Assembly: GCA_010671965.1 (NCBI GenBank) | Contig: JAAHIC010000019.1 | Coordinates: 1-16,384, forward strand | Direction: 5' to 3' | Source of the DNA: Leptolyngbya sp. SIO4C5 | Lineage (GTDB): Bacteria; Cyanobacteriota; Cyanobacteriia; Phormidesmidales; Phormidesmidaceae | Length of the DNA stretch: 16,384 nucleotides | Shown here: piece after piece, positions 6,573 to 13,361 of the stretch | Layout: the number at the start of each line of letters is the position of its first letter | Numbering within the stretch: position 1 is the stretch's first letter | Notes under the pieces: generated by a model | What the model was told of the DNA's origin: nothing | Seen by the model: the letters and a program-made list of their open reading frames with translations, nothing else | The model's database searches: none | Made by a program: the position numbers and the translations under genes

Positions 6573-7559
6573 ATGACTGACGCCAAGACGCCATCTTTGA
6601 TGCTGCCCGCGATGGGCTGTGGAACTTGGGCCTGGGGGAATCGGCTGCTATGGGGCTACGATCCGCAGATGGATCAGCAACTGCAGGCGGTGTTTAATCA
6701 CTGCGTGGCTAACGGTGTCACCCTATTTGATACAGGCGATTCCTACGGTACAGGGCGGCTGAACGGTCGCAGTGAGCAGCTTCTCGGCCAGTTTGCGCAA
6801 GCCTATAGCGGTCTCAACCAGGAAAAAATCTGCATTGCCACCAAGCTAGCGGCTTACCCCTGGCGGCTGACGCGGGGGGCAATGGTAGCTGCCTGTCAGG
6901 CTTCGGCCCAGCGCCTAGGACGACCAGTGGACTTGGTGCAAATGCACTGGTCTACCGCCAATTACGCCCCTTGTCAGGAGTGGCCGCTGCTGGAGGGCTT
7001 GGGAAATCTCTACGAGCAGGGCGCGGTCAAAGGCGTAGGCTTGTCTAACTACGGCCCCAAACGACTGGAAAAGGTGCACAAACGACTTGCCGCGCGGGGC
7101 GTCCCGATCGCGACGCTGCAGGTACAGTACTCGCTGCTGTCCACCTATCCCGTGGCTGAGCTAGACCTTAAAGCGGTGTGCGATCAGCTCGGCATTCAGC
7201 TCATTGCCTACAGCCCGCTGGCTTTGGGGCTGCTGACGGGCAAGTACAGCCTAGAGGGCAATTTGCCGCGAGGACTGCGGGGCTTCTTGTTTAGAAATTT
7301 GCTGCCGGGGATTCAGCCAGTGCTGGACTGCCTGGAAGCGATCGCGGCTGAGCGAGATAAGACAATGGCTCAGGTGGCGCTGAACTGGTGCATTTGCAAG
7401 GGGGCCATGCCAATTCCCGGCGCGAAATCGCTGGAGCAGGCCCAACAAAATTTGGGGGCGCTGGGCTGGCAGCTCAGCGACGGCGAAGTCGCGGCCCTAG
7501 ATCAGGCCGCCGCTGGCACAGACAGGCAGATGGTGCAAAATATTTTTCAAACCCGCTAG
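6573..7559 (+). CDS. Aldo/keto reductase
   Basis: This 328-residue protein is an NAD(P)H-dependent oxidoreductase of the aldo/keto reductase TIM-barrel family, acting on carbonyl compounds in the cytosol. The catalytic tetrad is visible: Asp53 and Tyr58 in FDTGDSYG, Lys91 in IATKLA and His125 in VQMHW. Other family marks are GCGTWAWG (16-23), VKGVGLSNYGP, the phosphate-binding IPGAKSLEQAQQN near the C-terminus, and AYSPLALGLLTGKY. It resembles the plant-chloroplast and cyanobacterial subgroup of unknown substrate. The 2-oxoglutarate oxygenase gene starts only 25 bases after its stop, so the two are probably co-transcribed. The substrate cannot be deduced. Confidence 0.94.
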   Translation: MTDAKTPSLMLPAMGCGTWAWGNRLLWGYDPQMDQQLQAVFNHCVANGVTLFDTGDSYGTGRLNGRSEQLLGQFAQAYSGLNQEKICIATKLAAYPWRLTRGAMVAACQASAQRLGRPVDLVQMHWSTANYAPCQEWPLLEGLGNLYEQGAVKGVGLSNYGPKRLEKVHKRLAARGVPIATLQVQYSLLSTYPVAELDLKAVCDQLGIQLIAYSPLALGLLTGKYSLEGNLPRGLRGFLFRNLLPGIQPVLDCLEAIAAERDKTMAQVALNWCICKGAMPIPGAKSLEQAQQNLGALGWQLSDGEVAALDQAAAGTDRQMVQNIFQTR

Positions 7560-7584
7560 CGCTTTCATATTTCTATCTCTGCTT

Positions 7585-8526
7585 ATGTCTGACACCCTGC
7601 CGATTATCGACTTTGCTCCTTTTTTGGCGGGCAACGCAGCCCAGAAAGCCGCCGTCGCCCAGCAGGTTTACCAAGCCTGTCATCAAATAGGCTTTATGTA
7701 TCTAAAACAGCTGCGGATTCCCAGCCCGCTGGCGGCCCGCCTGTTTGAGCAGTCTCGTCAGTTTTTTGCGCTGCCGCTAGAGGCAAAGCAGGCGATCGCT
7801 TGGTCAGAGGTCACCAGCAATCGCGGCTATGTGGGCTTGGGGCGAGAACGCCTAGATCCGGCTCAGCCTGGTGATTTGAAAGAAGCGTTCAATATTGGCC
7901 GCGAACCGACTGACGAGATTGCCGATGCAGTCCTCAACCAGTGGCCCGATCCCAAGATCCTGCCCCATTTTCGCGCCACTGCTCTAGAGTTTTACCGCGC
8001 GGCCATCGGTGCGGCCTCAGACGTACTGCGGGCAATGGCGATCGCGCTTGATTTGCCAGAAACTCTGCTGGCAGAGGCCCACAGTCAGCAAGACCAAACC
8101 CTGCGCCTGCTGCACTACCCGCCGTTATCCGCCGCGCCGCAAACGGGTCAAACCAGAGCCGGGGCGCACAGCGACTATGGCAGTATTACCCTACTGTTTC
8201 AAGATGACATTGGCGGGCTAGAAGTCCGTACGCGCCAGGGTGAGTGGCTAGCGGCCCCGGCGATCGCGGGGGCGGTGCTGGTCAATACGGGCGACCTGAT
8301 GGAGCGCTGGACAAACCACGAATTCTGCTCGACCCTACACCGGGTACGCCTGCCGGATGCCGCCGCCAGGCAGCGATCGCGCGACTCTATTGCTTTTTTC
8401 TGCCAGCCCAATCCGGATGCTGAGATTGCCTGTCTGGAAACCTGTCAAACAGGCGATCGCCCACCGCTATACCCGCCGATCAAAGCAGGAGACTATTTGC
8501 TCAGCAAGCTGCAGGCCACCTATTGA
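7585..8526 (+). CDS. 2-oxoglutarate/Fe(II)-dependent oxygenase, isopenicillin-N-synthase family
   Basis: This 313-residue protein belongs to the non-haem iron oxygenases related to isopenicillin N synthase and plant gibberellin/flavonoid oxygenases. An N-terminal DIOX_N region starts with LPIIDFAPFL, followed by IGFMYL and SNRGYVGLGRERLDP. The double-stranded beta helix carries the iron ligands His195 and Asp197 (AHSDYGSITLLFQD) and His252 (CSTLHRV). The 2-oxoglutarate clamp is Arg266 and Ser268 (RSRDS), so the site is complete. The ending PIKAGDYLLSKLQATY is typical of family members often described only as putative oxygenases. The substrate is unknown. It follows the aldo/keto reductase by 25 bases, which suggests a shared transcript and perhaps successive steps on one small molecule (inference). 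Confidence 0.93.
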   Translation: MSDTLPIIDFAPFLAGNAAQKAAVAQQVYQACHQIGFMYLKQLRIPSPLAARLFEQSRQFFALPLEAKQAIAWSEVTSNRGYVGLGRERLDPAQPGDLKEAFNIGREPTDEIADAVLNQWPDPKILPHFRATALEFYRAAIGAASDVLRAMAIALDLPETLLAEAHSQQDQTLRLLHYPPLSAAPQTGQTRAGAHSDYGSITLLFQDDIGGLEVRTRQGEWLAAPAIAGAVLVNTGDLMERWTNHEFCSTLHRVRLPDAAARQRSRDSIAFFCQPNPDAEIACLETCQTGDRPPLYPPIKAGDYLLSKLQATY

Positions 8527-8549
8527 AGCCTGTCAGGCTAAGTTTGAGG

Positions 8550-8579
8550 TCATCGCCATCAGCCGTGGTGACGATTTTT
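8550..8579 (+). terminator. Probable intrinsic terminator after the oxygenase gene
   Basis: TCATCGCCA and TGGTGACGA pair over nine positions (one mismatch, one G-U) around a 7-base loop, followed by TTTTT at 8575-8579. It lies 24 bases past the oxygenase stop codon, on the correct strand. It would separate the reductase-oxygenase transcript from the NAD gene block downstream. Confidence 0.5.
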
Positions 8580-8719
8580 GCAAATTCTTACTATAAATAT
8601 CCGGCTGCTGATTCAGAGCCGTTCTGAGTTTTGAGTTGTTAACTGCCTGGACTCACCCTAAATCCTCAGCGGTGTTTAAAGATCCGATGAACTTATTAGC
8701 AGTCTACTGGAACTCAATG

Positions 8720-8754
8720 GGTTATTTTTGGTTAAAATAACCATAAGTTATCTT
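8720..8754 (+). promoter_or_regulatory. Candidate NrtR operator before pncB: three alternating half-sites
   Basis: GGTTATTTT (8720-8728) and AAAATAACC (8734-8742) form a perfect 9-bp inverted repeat with a 5-base spacer. After another 5-base spacer (8742-8746), GTTATCTT (8747-8754) is a third half-site with one mismatch. Half-sites therefore start every 13 bp, alternating in orientation (8721, 8734, 8747). The array ends 12 bases before the ATG at 8767 and contains a TAAAAT that could be a -10 element. It sits at the head of a block that encodes NrtR, a repressor family that binds palindromes before NAD genes. Assigning it to NrtR is inference; I could not compare it with a published motif. 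Confidence 0.6.
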
Positions 8755-8766
8755 TGGCTCACTCAT

Positions 8767-10134
8767 ATGAAAAGCGCTGCCTTACAGGTCACCCCTGATA
8801 ACTATGGCTTACTGACCGATCTCTATCAGCTAACGATGGCCGCCTGCTATGCCGGCGAAGGGCTAGATCAGCGGCGGGCTAGCTTTGAGCTGTTTGTGCG
8901 TCATCTGCCTGCTGGCTTTGGCTACCTGATTGCGATGGGGCTGGCTCAGGCGCTAGAGTATCTAGAGAATTTTCGCTTCGGGCCAGAGCAGGTCGCGGCC
9001 CTACAGGCTACTCAGGTTTTCACAGACGTGCCCGATCGCTTTTGGGATTTACTGGCGAACGCTGAGTTTACCGGGGATGTTTGGGCCGCCCCGGAAGGTA
9101 CCGCTATTTTTGCCAGCGAGCCGCTGCTGAGGGTGGAAGCGCCTCTGTGGCAGGCGCAGATTGCCGAAACCTACCTGCTCAACACCCTCAACTATCAAAC
9201 CCTAATCGCCACCCGCGCTGCTCGGATGCGAGATATGGCCGGGACAGAGGCCAAGATTTTAGAATTTGGCACCCGGCGGGCTTTTAGTCCCCAGGCTTCC
9301 CTGTGGGCGGCGCGAGCGGCGATCGCGGCGGGCTTGGACTCTACCTCGAATGTCTTGGGCGCGATCCAGTTGGGAGAAAAGCCGACGGGGACAATGGCCC
9401 ATGCCCTAGTGATGGCGCTGTCGGCGGTTGAGGGGAATGAGGCCAAGGCGTTTGCTGCCTTTCATCGCTATTTTCCGGGAGCGCCGCTGCTGATTGACAC
9501 CTACGACACGGTGGAAGCCGCTCGCTATTTGGCTGAGCAGGTGAAAGCGGGCCAGATGGAACTGGCCGGGGTGCGGCTTGATTCCGGCGATTTGGTAGAG
9601 CTGTCTAAGACCGTGCGATCGCTGCTGCCTGCCGAAGTGGCTATCTTTGCCAGCGGCGACCTCGATGAATACGAGATTGCCCGCCTGCGGCAGGCCGGAG
9701 CGCAAATTGACGGCTATGGCATTGGTACTAAGCTGGTGACGGGGACGCCGGTAAACGGCGTTTACAAAATTGTGGAAATTGACGGCATTCCGGTGATGAA
9801 AAAGTCTAGCGGCAAAGTTACCTATCCTGGACGTAAGCAGATCTTTCGCCGGTTTGCAGGAGAGAAAATTACGGGCGATCGCCTCGCTTTGGCAGATGAA
9901 TCCCCCCAAGCTGGAGAAACTCCCGTTTTGCAGCAGGTGATGGCCCAGGGGCAGCGGCTACAGCCCGATGACTCGCTGCCAGCGATCGCTCAGCGTACGG
10001 CGAAAAGCGTGGCTAGCCTACCAGATGCGGCGCGAGCAATTGAGCAGCCAACGCCGCTAGAAGTCACCCTTTCGCAGGCGCTAGCAGACACCACCGAGCA
10101 AACCCGCCAGCGCCTGAGCGAAACGGCTCTCTAA
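8767..10134 (+). CDS. pncB: Nicotinate phosphoribosyltransferase
   Basis: This 455-residue enzyme would make nicotinate mononucleotide from nicotinate and PRPP, the entry step of NAD salvage. Signatures: NYGLLTDLYQLTMAACYA (12-29), FELFVRHLPAGFGYLIAMGL (40-59), EFGTRRAFSPQASLWAARAA (166-185), TSNVLGA then PTGTMAHALVMAL with the family's active-site His at 212, IDTYDTVEAA, and VRLDSGDLVELS (269-280) for phosphate binding. I chose the ATG at 8767. An upstream TTG at 8728 would add 13 residues, but it lies inside the palindromic operator and the extra residues (VKITISYLWLTH) do not look like family sequence. No strong ribosome binding site is present at either. It is the first gene of the NAD block, with nadD, nrtR and nadE following on the same strand, so it is probably expressed with them under the upstream operator. 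Confidence 0.95.
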   Translation: MKSAALQVTPDNYGLLTDLYQLTMAACYAGEGLDQRRASFELFVRHLPAGFGYLIAMGLAQALEYLENFRFGPEQVAALQATQVFTDVPDRFWDLLANAEFTGDVWAAPEGTAIFASEPLLRVEAPLWQAQIAETYLLNTLNYQTLIATRAARMRDMAGTEAKILEFGTRRAFSPQASLWAARAAIAAGLDSTSNVLGAIQLGEKPTGTMAHALVMALSAVEGNEAKAFAAFHRYFPGAPLLIDTYDTVEAARYLAEQVKAGQMELAGVRLDSGDLVELSKTVRSLLPAEVAIFASGDLDEYEIARLRQAGAQIDGYGIGTKLVTGTPVNGVYKIVEIDGIPVMKKSSGKVTYPGRKQIFRRFAGEKITGDRLALADESPQAGETPVLQQVMAQGQRLQPDDSLPAIAQRTAKSVASLPDAARAIEQPTPLEVTLSQALADTTEQTRQRLSETAL

Positions 10135-10228
10135 GTCGGGCATGAGCAGACGGCGATCGCCTACGCCCGCAATAATAAAAATCTGTCAGTCAGAAGTTTA
10201 TCCGTCGATCTCTTTTCTAATCTCGCCT

Positions 10229-10834
10229 ATGGCTAAAGTTGCTCTATTTGGAACCAGCGCCGATCCGCCGCATCAGGGGCATCGATCCATTTTGCAGTGG
10301 TTGGCTAGGCGCTACGATCAGGTAGCCGTGTGGGCCGCAGACAACCCTTTCAAAGCCCACCAAACGTCCCTGAGCGATCGCGCTGCCATGCTGAGCCTGC
10401 TAATTCAGGATTTAGAAGCGCCGCGCCATAACGTCCAGCTTTGTCCAGAACTCAGCCACTCTCGCACCCTGTTTTCAGTGGAGCAGGCCCAAAAGATCTG
10501 GCCGCAAGCAGAGCTATCCTTAGCGATTGGAGCTGATCTAGTCCGGCAGCTGCCCCGCTGGTACCGCGCGGCTGAGATTCTGCGGCAGGTGAGCATTGTG
10601 GTCTTTCCGCGACCCGGCTATACCCTAGACCCGCAGGATTTAGAAAAGCTGAGGCAGCTAGGCGCGGCGGTGGCGATCGCCGAAGGGCCAGAACTGCACG
10701 ATGTTTCGTCTACGGATTATCGCCAGTGCGAAGAAAACGCCGGGGTGCCCACCATCATCCAAGCCTACATCGATCAAAACGATCTCTACCTATGCCCGGA
10801 AAACTCCAAAGAAAAGCTGCCGATCCGGTCTTAG
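10229..10834 (+). CDS. nadD: Nicotinate-nucleotide adenylyltransferase
   Basis: This 201-residue nucleotidyltransferase would convert nicotinate mononucleotide and ATP to nicotinate adenine dinucleotide, the step between pncB and nadE. The family signature is at the N-terminus: ALFGTSADPPHQGH (5-18), with the ATP-binding pair His15 and His18. Also visible are DNPFKAH (38-44), SLAIGADLVRQLPRWYRA (97-114) and the second nucleotide-binding motif VSSTDYRQ (159-166). I chose the ATG at 10229 because the signature begins at once. An in-frame ATG at 10142 would add 29 residues (MSRRRSPTPAIIKI...) with no family resemblance. The 94 bases after pncB hold no clear terminator. The downstream nrtR start lies inside the 3' end of this gene, which points to translational coupling. 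The GTSADPP version of the motif, rather than GGTFDP, is as I remember cyanobacterial members. Confidence 0.9.
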   Translation: MAKVALFGTSADPPHQGHRSILQWLARRYDQVAVWAADNPFKAHQTSLSDRAAMLSLLIQDLEAPRHNVQLCPELSHSRTLFSVEQAQKIWPQAELSLAIGADLVRQLPRWYRAAEILRQVSIVVFPRPGYTLDPQDLEKLRQLGAAVAIAEGPELHDVSSTDYRQCEENAGVPTIIQAYIDQNDLYLCPENSKEKLPIRS

Positions 10835-11538
10835 TGTCGCCTTTAGCGGATTTCAAGGTCGGCGTCGATAACGTGATCTTTTCAGTCGATATTGAACAGA
10901 ACCGGCTGCTGGTGCTGGTCGTGATGCGCCATGAAGATCCCTATCTAGGCTACTGGAGTTTGCCAGGAACCCTGGTGCGTCAGGGAGAATCCCTGGAAGA
11001 CGCCGCTTACCGGGTGCTAGCCGAAAAGATTCGGGTCAAAAACCTTTATCTGGAGCAGCTCTATACGTTTGGGGGGCCAGACCGGGATCCCAGAGAAGCC
11101 AAAGACGCTTTTGGTATCCGTTACCTCTCCGTCAGCCATTTCGCTCTGGTACGCTTTGCTGAGGCAGAGCTGATTGCCGATGGCGTTAGCGGTATTGCCT
11201 GGTATCCCCTCAGCCGGGTACCCAAGCTGGCCTTTGACCACAACCAGATTTTGACCTATGGCTATCAGCGCCTGCGCAACAAGCTAGAATACAGCCCCAT
11301 TGCCTTTGACGTGCTGCCGGAAGTATTCACCCTGGGCGATCTCTACCAGTTTTACACCACGGTTCTAGGCGAAGATTTTTCGGATTACTCCAATTTCCGG
11401 GCGCGGCTGTTGAAGCTGGGCTTTTTGCAAGATACGGGGGTCAAAGCCTCGCGCGGCGCTGGCCGACCCGCCAGCCTCTATCGCTTCGATGCCGCCGCTT
11501 TTGAACCGCTAAAAAATAAACCGCTGGTATTTGTTTAA
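10792..11538 (+). CDS. nrtR: NrtR-type Nudix-related transcriptional regulator of NAD metabolism
   Basis: This 248-residue protein has the NrtR layout: an N-terminal Nudix-like domain (about 20-150) that senses an NAD-related ligand such as ADP-ribose, and a C-terminal winged helix (about 178-235) that binds DNA. The Nudix box is degenerate: RE has become RV, EE has become EK, and the following Gly is Arg (GESLEDAAYRVLAEKIRV, 65-82). Hydrolase activity is therefore unlikely, as expected for regulators. The winged-helix signature is NFRARLLKLGFLQDTG, then GAGRPASLYRFD. The ATG at 10792 overlaps nadD by 43 bases. A GTG at 10834, overlapping the nadD stop by one base, would give a protein starting MSPLADFKVGVDN and cannot be excluded. 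Its place between nadD and nadE matches the known cyanobacterial pairing of this regulator with nadE. Confidence 0.9.
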   Translation: MPGKLQRKAADPVLVSPLADFKVGVDNVIFSVDIEQNRLLVLVVMRHEDPYLGYWSLPGTLVRQGESLEDAAYRVLAEKIRVKNLYLEQLYTFGGPDRDPREAKDAFGIRYLSVSHFALVRFAEAELIADGVSGIAWYPLSRVPKLAFDHNQILTYGYQRLRNKLEYSPIAFDVLPEVFTLGDLYQFYTTVLGEDFSDYSNFRARLLKLGFLQDTGVKASRGAGRPASLYRFDAAAFEPLKNKPLVFV

Positions 11539-11594
11539 TAGATCTATGCTCAGGGCATACGGCCCCTGCCCTCCCAGGTCAACCCCATTTTTGA

Positions 11595-13358
11595 ATGCTC
11601 ATGAAAATTGGACTGGCTCAACTGAACCCCACCGTTGGCGATCTTACCGGCAATGCCCAGCAAATTCTCCAGAGCGCCCGCCAAGCCGCCCGGCAGGACG
11701 TACGGCTGCTGCTGACGCCGGAGCTGTCTCTCTGCGGCTATCCCCCCAGAGATCTGCTGATGCGCCGCAGCTTCATTGACGATATGTGGCAGGTTTTAAT
11801 GGGCTTGGCGGCTGACTTACCGGCGGGCCTAGCGGTTTTGGTCGGATTCGCTGAGGCCAATAGCGTTGCTTCTAACCGGGGGGGCAAATCCCTATACAAC
11901 AGCACCGCCCTGCTGCTAGACGGTCAGATCCAGCAGATTTTTCATAAGCGGCTGCTGCCGACCTACGACGTGTTTGACGAAGACCGCTATTTTGAACCGG
12001 GCTATCAGGTCAACCGCTTTCAGCTAGACGGCCTTACTTTTGGCGTCACCGTCTGCGAAGACCTGTGGAACGACGAAGAGTTTTGGGGCAGGCGGACTTA
12101 CAAAGTTAACCCGATCGCGGATTTAGTGCAGCACGGCGTTGACTTGGTGGTCAATCTATCCGCCTCTCCCTACAGCGTCGGCAAGCAGAAGCTGCGCGAG
12201 GCCATGCTCAGCCACAGCGCTAAGCGCTACGGCTGCTCGATTATCTATACCAATCAGGTGGGCGGCAATGACGACCTCATCTTTGACGGCAGCAGCGTTG
12301 TGGTCGATCGCCAAGGCAAGCTGATTAGCCGCTCTGCCGCCTTTACCGCCAGCTTAGCCATAGTTGAATACGACACGGTTTTAGAAGATTTTGTCCCGGC
12401 TCAGATTGCCGCCCGCCCCGGCAGCGAAGCCGCAGAAATGTGGTCAGCCTTGGTGCTGGGGGTGCAGGACTATGGCCGCAAGTGTGGCTTTGCCAAAGCG
12501 GTGATTGGCCTCAGCGGCGGGATTGATTCGTCTTTAGTCGCGGCGATCGCTGTAGCCGCGTTTGGCCCGGAAAACGTGCTAGGCGTCCTCATGCCCTCCC
12601 CTTACAGCTCCGACAGTTCCCTGACTGACGCAGCCGCCCTGGCTGAAAACTTGGGTATCCGCACTGAAACCCTGCCTATTGGCGACCTGATGCAGGGCTA
12701 CGATCGCACCTTTGCCGATATATTTGCCGGCACTGAGTTTGGCGTTGCGGAAGAAAATATCCAGTCCCGCATTCGCGGCAACCTGCTGATGGCCATCTCC
12801 AACAAGTTTGGCTATCTGCTGCTCTCGACCGGCAACAAGTCGGAAATGGCGGTGGGCTACTGCACCCTCTACGGCGACATGAATGGCGGACTGGCGGTGA
12901 TTGCAGACGTGCCGAAGACGCAGGTGTATGAGATTTGTCGGTGGCTGAATAAGGAGAGGGGGGGACACGGAGGCGTGAAGACACGGGAAGAGCTAATTCC
13001 TGCCAGTGTTCTCTCCAAAGCGCCCAGCGCGGAACTCAAGCCCGATCAAAAAGATGCGGATTCCTTGCCCTCTTATGAAGTGCTAGACGATATTCTAGAG
13101 CGCCTAGTGCAGCGGCAAGAGTCGGCGGCCCAGATTGTGGCGGCGGGACATGAGCCAGCGATCGTGGATCGGGTCATCAAACTGGTGACGCGGGCGGAGT
13201 TTAAACGGCGGCAGGCTCCCCCGGTGCTTAAAGTAACCGATCGCGCCTTTGGCATGGGCTGGCGCATGCCGATTGCCAGCCGCTGGTCGCTGCACTTGTC
13301 AGCGGCTAAGCCGGCGGCAGAGACGGCTACTGGCTCGGCTGTTCGAGGCCATAGCTAA
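11595..13358 (+). CDS. nadE: Glutamine-dependent NAD(+) synthetase
   Basis: This 587-residue enzyme amidates nicotinate adenine dinucleotide to NAD, using ammonia from glutamine. The N-terminal nitrilase-type glutaminase domain (about 3-270) has the triad Glu43 (TPELSLCGYPPRDLL), Lys118 (FHKRLLPTYDVFDEDRYF) and Cys154 (TVCEDLWND). The synthetase domain (about 285-565) has the ATP-binding loop GLSGGIDSSL (305-314), NIQSRIRGNLLMAISN, STGNKSEMAVGY, KAPSAELKPDQKD and the C-terminal GMGWRMPIASRW. Between WLNKE and ELIPASV lies an unusual stretch, RGGHGGVKTRE, which appears to be an in-frame insertion where related enzymes have a short turn. A tail of about 23 residues follows the usual end. ATGs at 11595 and 11601 are equally plausible starts. 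It is the last gene of the NAD block, starting 56 bases after nrtR. Confidence 0.95.
   Translation: MLMKIGLAQLNPTVGDLTGNAQQILQSARQAARQDVRLLLTPELSLCGYPPRDLLMRRSFIDDMWQVLMGLAADLPAGLAVLVGFAEANSVASNRGGKSLYNSTALLLDGQIQQIFHKRLLPTYDVFDEDRYFEPGYQVNRFQLDGLTFGVTVCEDLWNDEEFWGRRTYKVNPIADLVQHGVDLVVNLSASPYSVGKQKLREAMLSHSAKRYGCSIIYTNQVGGNDDLIFDGSSVVVDRQGKLISRSAAFTASLAIVEYDTVLEDFVPAQIAARPGSEAAEMWSALVLGVQDYGRKCGFAKAVIGLSGGIDSSLVAAIAVAAFGPENVLGVLMPSPYSSDSSLTDAAALAENLGIRTETLPIGDLMQGYDRTFADIFAGTEFGVAEENIQSRIRGNLLMAISNKFGYLLLSTGNKSEMAVGYCTLYGDMNGGLAVIADVPKTQVYEICRWLNKERGGHGGVKTREELIPASVLSKAPSAELKPDQKDADSLPSYEVLDDILERLVQRQESAAQIVAAGHEPAIVDRVIKLVTRAEFKRRQAPPVLKVTDRAFGMGWRMPIASRWSLHLSAAKPAAETATGSAVRGHS
12957..12989 (+). 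repeat. GA-rich repeat-like insertion inside nadE
   Basis: Purine-rich DNA with the word GACACGG twice (12964-12970 and 12980-12986) and a G-run (12958-12964) sits inside nadE. It encodes RGGHGGVKTRE, which looks unlike the flanking conserved sequence. Its style resembles the short GGGGACACGG-like intergenic repeats of cyanobacteria. The bounds are approximate, since they rest on my memory of other NadE proteins. Confidence 0.5.
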
Positions 13359-13361
13359 GTC
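13359..13361. other. Three-base gap between convergent nadE and kinase genes
   Basis: The stop codon of nadE (13356-13358, plus) and that of the histidine kinase (13362-13364, minus) are separated by three bases. There is no room for a terminator between them, so any transcript end must lie inside the opposing coding sequence and the 3' ends of the two mRNAs should be antisense to each other. Confidence 0.7.

Noticed and set aside
9406..9909. Long minus-strand open frame opposite pncB
   Set aside because: Antisense shadow of a well-supported GC-rich gene; no binding site or recognisable domain.
10142..10228. Upstream ATG adding 29 residues to NadD
   Set aside because: The extension is unlike family N-termini, while the ATG at 10229 puts the nucleotide-binding signature where it belongs.
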